From: Aphis gossypii
Taxonomy: Eukaryota; Arthropoda; Insecta; Hemiptera; Aphididae
Assembly: GCF_020184175.1 (NCBI RefSeq)
Contig: NW_026083094.1
Location: forward strand, 34,868-98,867
DNA length: 64,000 bases
Direction: 5' to 3'
Part shown: positions 47,880-61,189 of the stretch, piece after piece
Layout: each line of letters begins with the position of its first letter
How positions within the stretch are numbered: position 1 is the first letter of the stretch
Translations under genes and position numbers: made by a program
The notes under the pieces: model-generated
Told to the model about the DNA's origin: nothing
The model's database searches: none
What the model saw: only the letters and a program-made list of their open reading frames with translations

Positions 47880-48306
47880 AAAATTGGTTGTTTGCACTAG
47901 TATGTTGCTTTCTATGCTCAATATTGCTAAATTTGATAGCCGGTCTTTAGTCATAGTTGAGCAAAGGTATATTTTGTGAAGTTTTAGCTGGCCAAAACTT
48001 CTTTTTGCAATTGCACAGCTGAGTGCTGACTGGAAGTGTATACAATTGTTCATACAAAGTAAATAAATTTGTATATGCATAAATCACGTCAAGAGATATC
48101 ACAAACTTCAACACTTTATTTAATGGTTCAGTTTCATTATTATAAACTAGATAGTAAACCAGATAATTTTCATCAGCTAATTCAATAATATTTCCCAAAT
48201 TTTTTTCATCATGCATTATGTTACCTATATATTTATGTGAACAACAGCCTGTGTATGTTTTGTATAGATCACGATGTAGAGAAGATAAGGTTGTCACGTA
48301 GCACAA
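47880..48306 (-). pseudogene. hAT C-terminal fragment (ZMYM/DUF4371-like)
   Basis: The minus strand reads TTLSSLHRDLYKTY, then NVIYAYTNLF-like sequence, TLPVSTQLCNCKKKFW, then (after a shift) RLSNLAILSIESN. The end is a hAT dimerisation block (L-P-V-S-T... R-L-S-x-L-A-x-L-S-I). No catalytic part was seen. The cause of truncation is unknown; the CpG-rich segment begins just upstream. Confidence 0.65.
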
Positions 48307-48399
48307 ATTAATATAATATATTAATTAATGTAACTAATAATAGGAAAAGGAACAGCGAAGTAAAAAAAAAAAAAGTATATACGATATTAAAGGCAGAAT

Positions 48400-48965
48400 T
48401 AATATAATACTAATAATAATGATAATGGTACCCGAAGGCACAGCTTACACAACGTACGTGTCCCAACGGGAACAAAGTCAACGAGACGAACAAAAGAATA
48501 TATATATATATATATAATAATAATAATATGTATAACACAAGAAAAATCACGTTCGTGTGAAAACGAAGTGAATAACAACCAACAAGTGAGATACGCAATA
48601 AGTCGCGGAAAACGCACGGACTTCCGATAGAAAGGCGGCGGCGGTGATCGATCGTAACAACGGTTAACGATAGACAAAAACGCCGCCGAAGCTCTCGGTG
48701 GTCGTCACCCACGCCGCGGGAGCTTCGGGGCTCATCGCCGACTCAGAAACTGGTTCGATTAATCGCTCGGGTATCCCGATTGATTATCGAACGAGTGGTG
48801 ATACCTAGGCAAGGGGGTCTAGCGGGTGAGATCGCGGTATTCGTGCGACACGACCGTGTCAAGGTGATACCACTCGTAAATATTCCGGATGCAAATTAGG
48901 ACGGCAGTTTGATAGTACTGCGGGAGCGCGATATGTAGCGCCACCACTCGCCCGGAGGCCTGTTT
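48400..48965. other. GC/CpG-rich segment with inverted motifs
   Basis: No gene supported. (AT)n run at about 48499-48516. A cruciform-like sequence at 48751-48790 has gttcgat/atcgaac arms around cggg-ta-tcccg. The end (about 48862-48965: aaggtgataccact ... actcgcccggaggcct) recurs inverted at 56405-56530. Confidence 0.55.
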
Positions 48966-49223
48966 TTCATTTTTGTTACATATAAAATCATGAGGTTTAT
49001 GTAGGATTTAGGATTTTCTTTATAAAATAACGTAAGAGTTTGAAGTTAAAACTTATCTAGTGTTGAACCTGACTGACTGACTAATTATTGTTTTATAATT
49101 TATATTTCAATATGTTTATTGAGTAAGAACTATTTTCAATAATTGAAATAATGGAATAGAAATATCTTTTCCTACTATTCTTTCCTATTTCCTACCTAAT
49201 ATTTACATTTCACTTATATTTAT

Positions 49224-49535
49224 ACAGGGTGATTCTTTTAAGTGGGTACACTAATTATCTCGAAAAGTATTAACTTTTTTTGAATTTTTTTTTTTTTAAA
49301 CTTCTATGTTTATGTTTTTCTAAAACCGTATAATATTTTAATTTTTTTTACCCTTATATTTATTGGTGAAACCACTATCAACTTTTGATTTTCAAATGGT
49401 AACATATAATAAAAATATTATGAATTAATAATCCCATTTTTATTGTAAATTTACGCGTTAAAATTTTTATTTTTCGTCGATTGGTTCGCGAGATACAACT
49501 CCTCAAAGTATTGGTGGTTTTCAAAATGTTTTCAA
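49224..49535 (+). repeat. Left TIR (~310 bp) of the 5.84-kb unit
   Basis: Complementary to 54764-55066 with only a handful of differences and poly-T length changes. Shared words include gtttcaccaataaatataag (as complement) and ttggttcgcgagatacaact. Confidence 0.92.
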
Positions 49536-50596
49536 TAATATTGTAAAGACCAGGAGCTAGTCATAAATTTGATATCGTTGAACCCAATAGGTTAATAGGT
49601 ATCAAAATAAATAACAATTAATTAATGATTACCATTGTACTTTAAATCCTAATTATTTATCAACTTATCGACTAATTGGACATACCAAATTACCCAAGAA
49701 TGATATATGAAAAACTGGAAATATATTATGACAAATTTATTTTAATCACAATTTCACAGATAATTATTTAAAAATTAAAATCATAGAGTATAATTAAAAT
49801 GGTACCACCACGACACCACATAATTATATCTTATAACCACTAATGATTAAGGTATACCTTGATAAGTCCGTGACTGGTTAATGGTTATATGATTATAATA
49901 TTATGCAGAAAGTAAAATATATTAAATACTTATATTTAGGTGATAATAATGCGCAATTGTCACGAATTTATGATAGTTCTATCAACTATCAATTATTATC
50001 TTCAATAATATTGTTCTGTGATATTGTGAATGATATTATTAATGTTGTATGATAATAGTAAAAAATGGAATAGATTATAGAATAACAATTAATAGATATT
50101 ATAATTTTAAATTAATTAATTACCTTTTTTTAACTAAAAATATGACTAAAATAAATATGATAAGGGTCTTAATTCGAATTTCAAATGATAACAACATTTT
50201 TTATTTCTAAAAAAAAGGAATTCGATTAATTCGAACTCTTTAAATGAAAAGGAAACTTAACATCAAATAGTTTTGATAGTTTCCATCACAATGGTATATT
50301 GGTTTTGGTATTTTCGTAAGATATAAGTATATAATTAATGATAACTTGAATAAGATGAACAATTTATTAATACAATAATTTATGATTTTATTAATAAACT
50401 ATAACCTACAATCATAACATTTTATTATTTTAATACACCTTTGGAATATATGTATACCTATTTAAAATTATCTACATACCTACATATTCACACATATGTA
50501 CACATAGTAAAAACAATGAATAACAAAAAAATATAATAAAAATCAATAGGTACCTATTTTATAATATATATAATATATATGTACAATGTACATATA

Positions 50597-50970
50597 CAGG
50601 GTGTCCCGTGAGGATTTACCCATTGCGATATCTCGTTATCTGTATTTGTTACCACTATGGTATTAAATAATTCACTGTTTTTCTAGAAACTAGAAAAAAT
50701 ATTAAAAATCAGGAAATTAATGAAATCAAAATGTTGAAACGTCAATATTTTCAGAAAAATTAACTCTACAAAATGGCTATCTTCGATTTTTTTGAAAATA
50801 ATTAAATAAAAAAATATATTTTTTAACTTTTTTACCAAAACATTAAAATACATTAAAACATAAAATATTTGTAGTTCTTATTCCTGTGAGTCTTATTAAA
50901 AAATCAGAATTATGATATGTCCATTATTTCAGGAGATATCGCAATGGGTAAATCCTCACGGGACACCCTG
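50597..50970. mobile_element. MITE, 374 bp, 38-bp TIRs, TATA flanks
   Basis: The ends CAGGGTGTCCCGTGAGGATT and complement are perfect for 38 bp (through gatatctc). Flanks read tata on both sides, so the TSD is TA or TATA. No coding capacity. Nested in the 5.84-kb unit. Confidence 0.9.
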
Positions 50971-52302
50971 TATACATACATTTACATAAAAAATATATAC
51001 TAGGTATAATAAACATCAAAATCTATTAAAAATAAATTATTGTGTTTGAGATCTTATAAAATTGTCCATAATACAATTTGAACAAAATAATTTTATATTT
51101 ATCTTGTAGTTTGAACGATATATAAGTATATACAACATACTTAATAGCTATAAAACTTAGTAAATAATAAACTTATAAATAATTACATAGTAAATGATAC
51201 ATTTTTTTTTTTTTAATAACATAATATAATACCTGTATGCTGAATTAAATTTCAGATGGTGTATGACAAATTGAAGGGTCTCATTACTCATTTGTAAAAT
51301 CTCTTCAGAGGCGCACATAAAGCTACCTAAGAAATTATTTTATACACCTTATGATACAACTAATAGAAATCTAAAAATGTAATTAAATTCATATAACATG
51401 AGGTGACTTCAGCCATATTGAAAATATTATTTTCACAATTTAACATTATTTTATTAACTATATTTTTACAATACAATATTAATTTTTAATTTTACTTTAA
51501 CTTGTATAGTAGACATACATACATATAACTGACATGTCTTATTTTTATAATTTACCTTTTCATAGGTTTATTATAATTATTTTTTTTTTTTTTAACTATT
51601 TCACATTAGTTTTGAGATAACTGTAACAAGTCAATAATTTTAATTTTAAATATACATAAAATAGTACCTAACTATAAGTTAACATCTAGCATACTGTATT
51701 TTTTAAATGCATACTAATTGTACAACTTTTTTTCACTTATTTTACTTAATTCAAATTTGCAAATCCTACATATTACCCAATATTATATTTATAATATTAC
51801 AAACCACTTAGGTAAATAATTTCAAATTATTTAAAAGTGAAAGACAACGAATAGCTGAATATTTCAAGTTTAAATTTATATAATGTTTTATTTTAAGATT
51901 ATTTTAATAATATAATTATGAATATTATTAAAAACAATAAGGTAATATACAGGAAAACAGCTTACCTATTTCAATATATCATGACTGAAATCACCCCATT
52001 TTATATTACTATTATTATGAATCACTATAAAAGGCATTTGTATAGCAGGTTATCTACCAATTTACTAGAAGTGATCCACCACAGTATTAAGATATGTAAA
52101 TATACATTGTACAATGTACATATTAGGTATGAAATACATTTCATCATTAATATTATTAAGATATATTTTTTTAGGATCATAAAATCAAATAAGAATCCAT
52201 TTAAAAATACATTCTTCACTTTGTTCAGAATCTAATACACAGTTCACCATAATTGACTATTGCAACGATATAAAAATTCTATTTCAATTATCGCAATTAG
52301 GC

Positions 52303-52349
52303 GTTCCTACATGGCACGAATTGAGATACATCTTAATTCGTGCTACATG
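52303..52349. repeat. Hairpin with gcacgaatt/aattcgtgc arms
   Basis: Arms of nine perfect bases around a short loop, bracketed by direct 'acatggca' words. Inside the 5.84-kb unit, function unknown. Confidence 0.6.
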
Positions 52350-54763
52350 GCAACATTATTATAATACATTATAGTTATTGGCTTAAATTGAGAAGTATGT
52401 AATAAGTAATAACTATAATAATTAATAGGTAAGTAATAAAGGAGTAGAAGTGAAATTGATTGACTTTATTACTACTACTATTAAATAAATGCACAGGTAT
52501 CTGTGGTGAATATTTATAAAATTTGATAGAGTCCCTGCTAGACAAATGCCCTTTAAAATTGTACCATAATTTAAAAGCTCAGGACTATGATAAGTCTATT
52601 CCAATTTAAATCATACAGTCAAATCAAAATATTCGTAATGCAAAAATGCAAAATATGAGTTAAGATCATAACATGTATTCAATAAATAGAAGCAAACTCA
52701 ACTTAACCCCTAACTAAAAAAATACAGTAAAATTTAAAAGTGGGACTAATAATCTTTATTTTGATTTAGTAGGTGGTAATACCTAAATAGCTAACAACAC
52801 CAATCAAACAGAAGGAACTATTCAGTTGCAAAACATTAAATACAATATACAATATTATACATAGTTTAAAATAAAAATATTTTTATGATACCTAAACATT
52901 AGGATTAAGACATACCTACCTAATATTATAACAAAGTGGTTATTTAAGGATAATATTTTATAATTCCATATATAATAATAAAGGTGAACAATCTATGATT
53001 TTTTGTTTTTTAATTTTTAAAGAAACGTACAATTTACCACACATTTATGATTGATTTGATGTTGTTAGCTAATTAACTTGATTGTATAATATTTGTTAAA
53101 ATTAAAAAAAAAATACATTAGTATCTAAAATGTTCATTTAACATATTTTTAGTTTACTATATTATTGGAATTAGTTTTCTTCTGGAATGCATATTGTCAG
53201 ACTTGATTTTTTAACTTCTTTGAAATTAACTTGAGTAGTTGAATATCTAATAAGTTAAGAAAGGATAAATATAACCAAATAATTTAACAGTAAAAAATAT
53301 GTTTACATACTTAATTAATTTTATAGTATCTTCAACTATCAAAATTATATATTGGAAACAATATTTTGATTTATCATCGTTCTCATTTGCAAATTTGGAG
53401 GTAGAAAGTTATGTGATTTCATTATTTATCTTTCAAACCATCTGACTAAGTATTTTTGTAGTAAATACGGATAATGTTAGTTCTTAATAATAATTACTAT
53501 GCCAGAATGCAAAATTTGAATAAATGCAAATTAAAAGTACTTCTGAACAGAGAACATTATATTTTTAAGTATATTGTAGGTATAAATAGATAGGCACCTC
53601 GCAGCCATCTTGTTGTGTCCGAGTAGATGGTAATAAGTAATAATAGGGTTAATAATATATTATGTTGTATTAGGTTTGTGCTATGGTGTCAGCTAATAAT
53701 TTTTAGAATAAAACAACTTTTGTGTTATCAAATGTTGAATAACATTTGGTGGTGTAACTGAATGAACAAAACTGATTAAACTGAAAATAAAATTTAATTA
53801 AAAACTGTTAATATGTAATATTGTATATTGCATGCACAAATTAATGTATTAATCAAATTTATTTTTCTACCTATACATTTTATTTATTTAAAAAAAACTT
53901 ACCAATAAATTGTATGTACAAATGTTGTGCTTTCCAAGTGGTAGGTATTATCAAATTTACGCCACACTTAATAATATAGATCACAAATTACGATGTCATC
54001 AATGGAAATTTTTCGACAAACTTAATTATTCAAAAACTATTGCGTTAAGTACTTCAGTATATTATTATGTTATTAAAGAAATTTAAACTGTTAGTATACT
54101 TAACGGTATAACGTATAAAACATACAATAATTAGTTTAATTACTAATTACATCATACATTTAAATCATTTAATATTTAATTATTTAAGTAATAACTAATA
54201 AGCACTATGCAGCTGGCCACATGGTTTAAAATAATTACAAATTACAATTTACTTTTTACTTTGAACTTAAGTTCCAGTTTATCACAACTGATACTGATTG
54301 GTTTTCCACGAGGTTTTCTATTGATATTATCATTTATCATTAATTAATTAATATCATATATTTTAATCAATGATATTATTGTCATAAATAATGATAAAGG
54401 TATCGCCAAAGTTTTGGTAATATTATTATCATTGTACGGTAATAATAGGTATACGCGTCGTAATGATGTCATAATATTGTCATGTAATGAAAACAATGGA
54501 GGGGATTCGATGCGAACAGCCAAGTTCAACAAAACGTAGATTTTATGGTCAAATTAGCATATTATATATACATTTAATATATATATATATATATAGGTTT
54601 AATAAGACATTCAATTAATCAGGTACAAAGTACAACAGTTATCAATACTGATACTTATTAGGTCGTACGGTATCGAATTTATCAATTATAGCTCCTGGAC
54701 TTTACAAATGAAGACATGATGTATAAACAATGCTGCATTTACCGACTATAACACCTCCTTCAA

Positions 54764-55066
54764 TGGCTTCAACCACCAATACTTTGAGGAGTTGTATCTC
54801 GCGAACCAATCAACGAAAAATAAAATTTTTAACGCGTAAATTTACAATAAAAATGGGATTATTAATTCATAATATTTTTATTATATGTTACCATTTGAAA
54901 ATCAAAAGTTGATAGTGGTTTCACCAATAAATATAAGGGTAAAAAAAATTAAAATATTATACGGTTTTAGAAAAACATAAACATAGAAGTTTAAAAAAAA
55001 AAAAATTCAAAAAAAGTTAATACTTTTCGAGATAATTAGTGTACCCACTTAAAAGAATCACCCTGT
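54764..55066 (-). repeat. Right TIR (~303 bp) of the 5.84-kb unit
   Basis: Inverted partner of 49224-49535. Confidence 0.92.
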
Positions 55067-55444
55067 ATTTATCAATAAGTCAGTCAGGTGACACATTAAA
55101 TAAGTAATATTAAAATATATCAATAACTTACCTATTAACTAATAAATAAACATTTTTTTACATGTTCCTTGTATAATTATTAAAATAATGAAAAACTAAC
55201 AATTATTAAGTAAGTATAAATAGTTATCTAAAAATAAAATTATAATGTGTAAGTAAAATGTAGTAATTATAAAATTAAAAATATTCTTTTTTATTGGTCA
55301 GGTACATCATTATTATATAATATATTATAATTTTGATTCCTTGGCTAGATTTTTTTAAAAATTATAAACTAATTAAATTATAAAACTAGTAAATCCTCAG
55401 AAGTATCATTATTAAATATTTTTAATTAATTTATTTTTTCATTT

Positions 55445-56048
55445 TTCCAGAATTTTGTGGTCGTAAATTTGGTGCTGGACGTTTTGCAATAGTTTTGGTC
55501 AAATATTTTGGAAGACCCGGAAAAATTGTTGAAACTGCCTCAGATTTTAAAATTGGAGTAGTTCTTTTTAATTTTTCTACTACACCTTCACTTATTATAA
55601 ACTCATCATATTTAATAATACTGTCAGGGTCAAAATATTGAGAACTACGAGGTCTTTTTGTGTTAATTTTCTATCATCTATAGGAATACTGTTATTCCAA
55701 ACTTCTCGAGTTTTATCATCCTATGACAATCCTATGATTTATAATTTATATTAAATGATTTTATAAACACAATAATAAGTATAATTTTTTGGTATATTAA
55801 TATTATTGTATACCTATTTTAAATGAAAATCTCTATAAATTCAATTTATAAAAATCTATATAAGTAATAACATAGCAACACACACATATTTAGAAGGGCT
55901 AATAAATTATCAACTTGAAAAATAAATACAATTTAAATACCTTTGGTGAACTAAATAATGTTGTGGTTTTTTCATTACTCAATTTTAATTTTTTTGACTC
56001 ACTAGCATAACCTGTTTAACACCCATGTACATAACATTTTTTCGGCAT
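55445..56048 (-). pseudogene. THAP-domain fragment, two exons
   Basis: Exon 1 (56048-55941) reads MPKKCYVHGC, then an in-frame TAA, then TGYASESKKLKL to FSSPK. Exon 2 from 55720 reads DDKTREVWNNSIPID, then after a frame shift RPRSSQYFDPDSIIKYDEF, and later AVSTIFPGLPKYL, the closing AVPTIF-type motif of a THAP finger. A transposase part does not follow. It is a third THAP lineage in the window and is damaged. Confidence 0.7.
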
Positions 56049-56404
56049 TGTTAAATTATTTTTATTTTGACAACTGAATATAGAAACAAGGTTTCAAACT
56101 TTAATGTTGTTTAAAATCATCAAAGTTATAGTAAGTTATCTTATCTAAACCATGAATCATGATCATTCAATTGCTTTGTAACTAATTTTATTACTACTTA
56201 CTAGTATTTACAAATAAATAAACTAATATTAGAAAATTGTATTTATTTATTTAAATTAATATTCAATAACAGTATTTATACCTATTTAACATAATAGCAT
56301 ATTAGCTTGTTTTATACCTATAAAATAATACTATATTCCACCTATTTTATATTCATATTATAAACATATCTAATAATATATTTTCGTATAACAACTTAAA
56401 ATAA

Positions 56405-56538
56405 AATAGGCCTCCGGGCGAATAGTGGCGTACTCTGTTGAGAGATTTCCGAACTCCTGGTTTGCCGTACATTTTGGCATCCATTTTTTTACATTGTGAG
56501 ATAGGGAAGTGGTATCACCTTATCTTCTCTACATCGTG
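56405..56538 (-). repeat. Inverted copy of the GC-rich motif at 48862-48965, plus a shared 21-mer
   Basis: aggcctccgggcga(a/g)t(a/g)gtggcg at 56415 matches the complement of about 48937-48959, and agtggtatcacctt at 56508 matches the complement of 48862-48875. The adjoining 21-mer ccttatcttctctacatcgtg (56518-56538) is the exact complement of 48270-48290. Confidence 0.65.
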
Positions 56539-58749
56539 GTATAGATTAAGGCAGCCGCGCGTACCGTACGAATGTTCGAATTTAGGTATTTTATATTATT
56601 GTTGATTTGCGGCGGCAGGCGCGTTCCCAAGGGGAGTGCGAAGAAGTGTTCACCTCCCCCATAACAATTTATAATATATAAAATTATAAAATATAATTTT
56701 ACATAAGCTTATTTATAATGTAAATACATTATAAAAAAAAATAAGTCAGTAAAATTGAATTAAGTTCACCCAAACTTTTGAAAAATACGTATAGGGTAGT
56801 TATTGATTTAAAAAATAGGTTCGCCCCCTTGAAAACTGTCTAGGGACGGCACCGGCCGCACCATTTCATACACGATATTTATACTTCAATACCTAGTCTT
56901 CACGTTTTTCTATACATCATAATATACTTGTACATTTATAATTATATTTTTATAGAAATGTTCTTGAGTCAGTGTACTTTTTATAAATTATTATTATTAA
57001 TATTATTATATAAATAAATTATTATAATATTTCATAATATTTCAGCTGGTGACATTATTTAAAACTCATGAGAATTCATTTCGTATTGAGTATACATGTT
57101 ATCTTTGAAAATGAGTGATACTAATTAAGTGTTATATAAATTAATTGTTATAAATTACTAATTAAGTGTTATAATTTTAAAGTCACCAGCTAAGTTCAAT
57201 TTATAAGCAATGAATTTTAACATAAATTATAATAATATATCTATTCCTATATAGTTTAAATATTTTATACATAGCTATAAAATGATATCACAACTTTTTG
57301 AGGTGGATTTTTTTTATACTGAGCGTTTTTTTACACGGAGTTTGGCGTAGTGTTTTTGTTGGGATATCACTAATTTTTTTATGTTATTATTATTATTATT
57401 ATTATTGTTGTTGTTGTTGTAATCATTATTATTAAATATTATAATGTCATATATGTATTATTATATATCAAACATTTAAGTTTTTAATTATTTTTTTCCA
57501 TTAATATAATGTAAATATCTCTCCCCCCCCCCCCCCCCCCGAGGCCACCGTTCATACTTTATTTGAGTATCATTACACCTTACCCAATTATTTTGATGCC
57601 TTATTAAATTTGTATAATGGCCCTCGGTCATTTGTTCCCCATGATGACATATAACTGAATGCACTCGATAATAGATTGAATTAATTTTTAATTTTGTAGT
57701 TGGAACTTGATTAATTATTAGGTTATTAATTTTATTTTGGAAATTGTTGGACCAGAGTAATACTTGTAGCATTATATATTGAAAGAACAATATTGATAAA
57801 TGATAATATACGCGAGCCGTTACGTATTAACTGAAAACACCGCCACCGCAAGCGCTGTGACAAAGCACGCGCGTACGGTAAGTGTGTGTGTGTATCTCCT
57901 CAGTGGGCGGGGAACTTCATGCGGGCCGCAGGGAATATTATCGAATAACATTTTCTTTTTTTGCCATAAAAATTCATAATATATTTGGCTATAACTCCAT
58001 TTATAATGTTCAGATCGGATTAAAAAGTGCAGCATGCACTTCTACGGAACATTTCCAATAAGATTGGTGCATTGTAAAACTAAATTATTGTACAAGAAAT
58101 TAGGTATGCATTGTCAACTATTTTTTTTCGTGATTTCAGATGCTTCCTGTAATTATACCCGGCAGTTGTCGCGCGTTGTGATTGCCGATGCGTTCATTTT
58201 AAGGCGTTTTTTTTTTTATACTTAGCGCGACCCTGCCGGGTCGTTGGATATTGATGTAGTTTGTAATTTTGAGGGGCCACATATTACTGAGAAAAAAACT
58301 GCGGTTCAACTGAGTGTTGACCTTCCAAACCCGCCTCTGGGACCAGAGCCGCCCTAGTCGCCTAGGTGTACCTATTGTTTTTTTAAGCTTTCTATTATAC
58401 TGATTTTAGTTTTTTTTTGTGTGACAGTAACATGTATATATATTTATTATGAGTAAGTAAGCAGCTTATTTATTGAATTAATGACCAGGTTACTAAAAAC
58501 TGTATTGTATGTAAAAACATACCTTATTTAAAAATAATTCAATGGTTTGGGTTTTTGCATATTCCTCATTAGAGGCGTAACCAGGATTTTTTATGGGGGA
58601 GAGGCTAAGTAATTTTAACTCTTGAATTATTTATAATCAAAAACAACAACAAAACGAAAATACTAATAACATATTAACGTTGATTTGCCTTTAACGTATT
58701 TACTATTTTAAATAATTAAAATTTATAAGAAAATTTCCATATTTAAACT
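56539..58749. other. Gene-free stretch with simple repeats and a CpG-rich patch
   Basis: No gene supported. (ATT)n/(GTT)n run at about 57380-57420, an 18-base poly-C at 57523-57540, CpG-rich segment at about 57815-57935 with gtgtgtgtgt, and poly-T runs. Confidence 0.55.
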
Positions 58750-59540
58750 AAAAAAGGTTGGGCAAATAGGTATCGCTCTACTTTTTAGTAGAGATGGAGA
58801 GTAGGTCACTATAATGGATGTGTTAAATTTGAATGCAATGGCAGGTACATAGTATCATTGTATACGAAAAACGATTCCGAATGGAGATGATTTGTCAGTC
58901 TAGGATAATTAGTAGGATATTATATTATATTATTAGCTCATACAATTTTTTCTGAAATTTTTATTGACTCTGGAGTTTTTTTTTACAATTATTTGAAGAA
59001 AAAGTAACGGAGAACCTTGTATTGGTTTTTTTCTAACCTTAGGTATAAATCACAATAATTTTATGAATTTTTAATTTAAAAATTATTTGAAAATTTTCGA
59101 GATTTTAACATATTTCGTAAACATTTGAACTTAAAATGCTTATTAAAAAAATTGTGACTAACGATTGTTGATTTTTTTTTACTACGATAAGTACAACTTA
59201 TAATAAACCTTCTATTAAATTTTAAAGGGTTTTTTTGAATGCTAATTTTTTTTTATTGGCATTTCAAATAAAAAGACTTAGAAAAATTGAAAATTTAATC
59301 GTAAATAAATAACGCTAATATAAAGACTTGGTGAAAATTTCAAGTATTTAAAATTATTCGTTTTTGAGTTACTGCAAAACAAAAAAATCGATTTTGTCGA
59401 AAAACTAATTATGCGTAAAATTTTCCATTTTCCATTAATTTTTAGAGTTTTTCGTGACGCTTTTGAAAACTACTGGACATTTTGACTCACCAAAGTATAA
59501 TTAAGATTCATTTTAATTTTTCATTTTCTGTTGAAGTAGT
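58750..59540 (+). repeat. Dispersed repeat, inverted partner of 4890-5520
   Basis: Shared words with the complement of 5325-5400 as described there. AT-rich flanks on both copies are also alike. Non-coding. Confidence 0.55.
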
Positions 59541-61189
59541 ATATAGTTATTTCTATACATAATTTATGACATCGAGTGATATTGAGTAGGTCAATTTCGT
59601 TACTACAAGATCATAGGTTAGAAATATGGTTAGGTGTTAAGTTAAAATTCAATGATTAATCATTGTATACAAAAATCATTCTTTTTTTTTCAACTCATTA
59701 ATATTCACGGTAACGGTGTGTAAGTAAGTAGGTAGAATTAATATTTGAAACTAGCAACTGCTCATCAATTTTGCACGTTGATTTAGTTTTTTATTACTAG
59801 TACTGGTAATATATATTACATATATATATATTGCAGAGATTCCATATTAATACTCGTATAATACAAATACAAATCTCGTGTATGTAGCGTACACATTTAG
59901 ATATATTGAATTTGAATACAGACAGTGGGTTAATTATAAGGGTACCTATATAACGTTGTTGGTGATTCATTCAGAAATAACTATAAATTAACAGGTAATC
60001 GTAGTATTAGTATATTTCTGCTAAATTATTGTAAAAAACAAAATTTTTGAAGAAGAAATTGGAGAACTATCAAAATCAACAGATGTAAAAAGTAGTGGTT
60101 TCAAGCCTCAATGTCATGTAGGTATCACTTAGTATTTTTCAGATGGACCACTGTTAATAATCTGGCAGTGAATAAACGGTGGCCAAACGATGGCGGTGAA
60201 AAAAACGGCAGCGAAATAAACGGCGGCGAAACGGTAGTAGCGAATAGTATGGCGGCAAAACGAACTAGACCCGCATAACTATAGTCGGGTGAATGAAAAG
60301 TGGCCGCTGGCAATATGATAGGAACCTTTTTTTTCGATAAGCCATGGGTTCTGATGCTTCAAAGTGAATCACGCAAATCACGATTGATAACAACATTGCA
60401 TTATGATTAATAATTCAAAATGCGTTCGCTTTTTTCAATAATTTTGCGGTACAATACGAACCAATAGTCTGATAACGAATATGTGATAAGAATTACGAAC
60501 GGTTCAAAACAAACCGTTATCACGGTTCACCCCATTTAAATTACATAGGCAAGAAATAATTTGAACTAGATATTCATTTTTAATATATTTCTGTTCAATT
60601 CTTAGCCTAATGACCATTCATTATTTAAAATATATATGTTTTGACAAATTTTAATTCAAAAACCTTAAAAATTGGTGTATTTATTCGGGAGAAAATTGAA
60701 TTTTATAAAAGTAAATATTGAAGCAGAACAATATTGCGTAGAAACTACCTATCAGCTATTACTTCAATAAATAAAAGTTAAGTGTACCCAATATGTGCCA
60801 TTATATGTTTGAATTTTATTAAAATAAACTATTCATTATCTTTGGTAAAATAAGTTTTAATTTTTTAATTTCTGATGAGGTTGTAAGAAGTGTGTAATTC
60901 TCTTCTACCCTAATCCATAATTTAGGAGTTGATGTATTGTTGAAGATTCTTATTTTTTGACTTTTGTTACTTTGTGTTCTCAAAACTTTCAACTTCGTGA
61001 AAAAATTTGTGGAAGTACCTGATTAAATGGAGTAGGTTTATTTTTTTCTTGTAATTTAAAAATATGATTTCGCATACCATAATCAAGCTTTCTTTCATAA
61101 TTAACTTTATTTATGACAAAAAGATTTTCTCGAAGTGAGAAAATTCATTTGAAGTGGTCATGTGGTATGTTTTAATTATTTGTCTGATG
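59541..61189. other. Gene-free stretch with GC-rich minisatellite
   Basis: No gene supported. At about 60165-60260 there are imperfect 'aaacggcggcga' units, the complement of the motif at 24984-25070. Confidence 0.55.

Larger units (their letters stand above)
49224..55066. mobile_element. 5.84-kb TIR-bounded unit, 6-bp TSD ATTTAT, no recognisable gene
   Basis: Ends ACAGGGTGATTCTTTTAAG and complement, flanked by ATTTAT at 49218-49223 and 55067-55072. The outer ~300 bp on each side are near-identical inverted repeats. A weaker match continues further in (gtaaagaccaggagct near 49545 and agctcctggactttac near 54690). The interior has only short frames and an embedded MITE. It may be a non-autonomous element that has gained sequence, or two inverted MITEs moving host DNA as one unit. 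Confidence 0.75.

Noticed and set aside
48399..48712. Two overlapping ~100-residue minus-strand frames
   Set aside because: They read through a (AT)n microsatellite and a CpG-rich block without motif or codon-like pattern.
51918..52235. 105-residue frame inside the 5.84-kb unit
   Set aside because: Composition is Ile/Asn/Lys/Tyr-rich as expected of random AT-rich DNA, with no motif.
58130..58170. Short similarity to the MULE relic (atgcttcctgtaattat)
   Set aside because: Fewer than 35 bases match, with no MULE motif around it.
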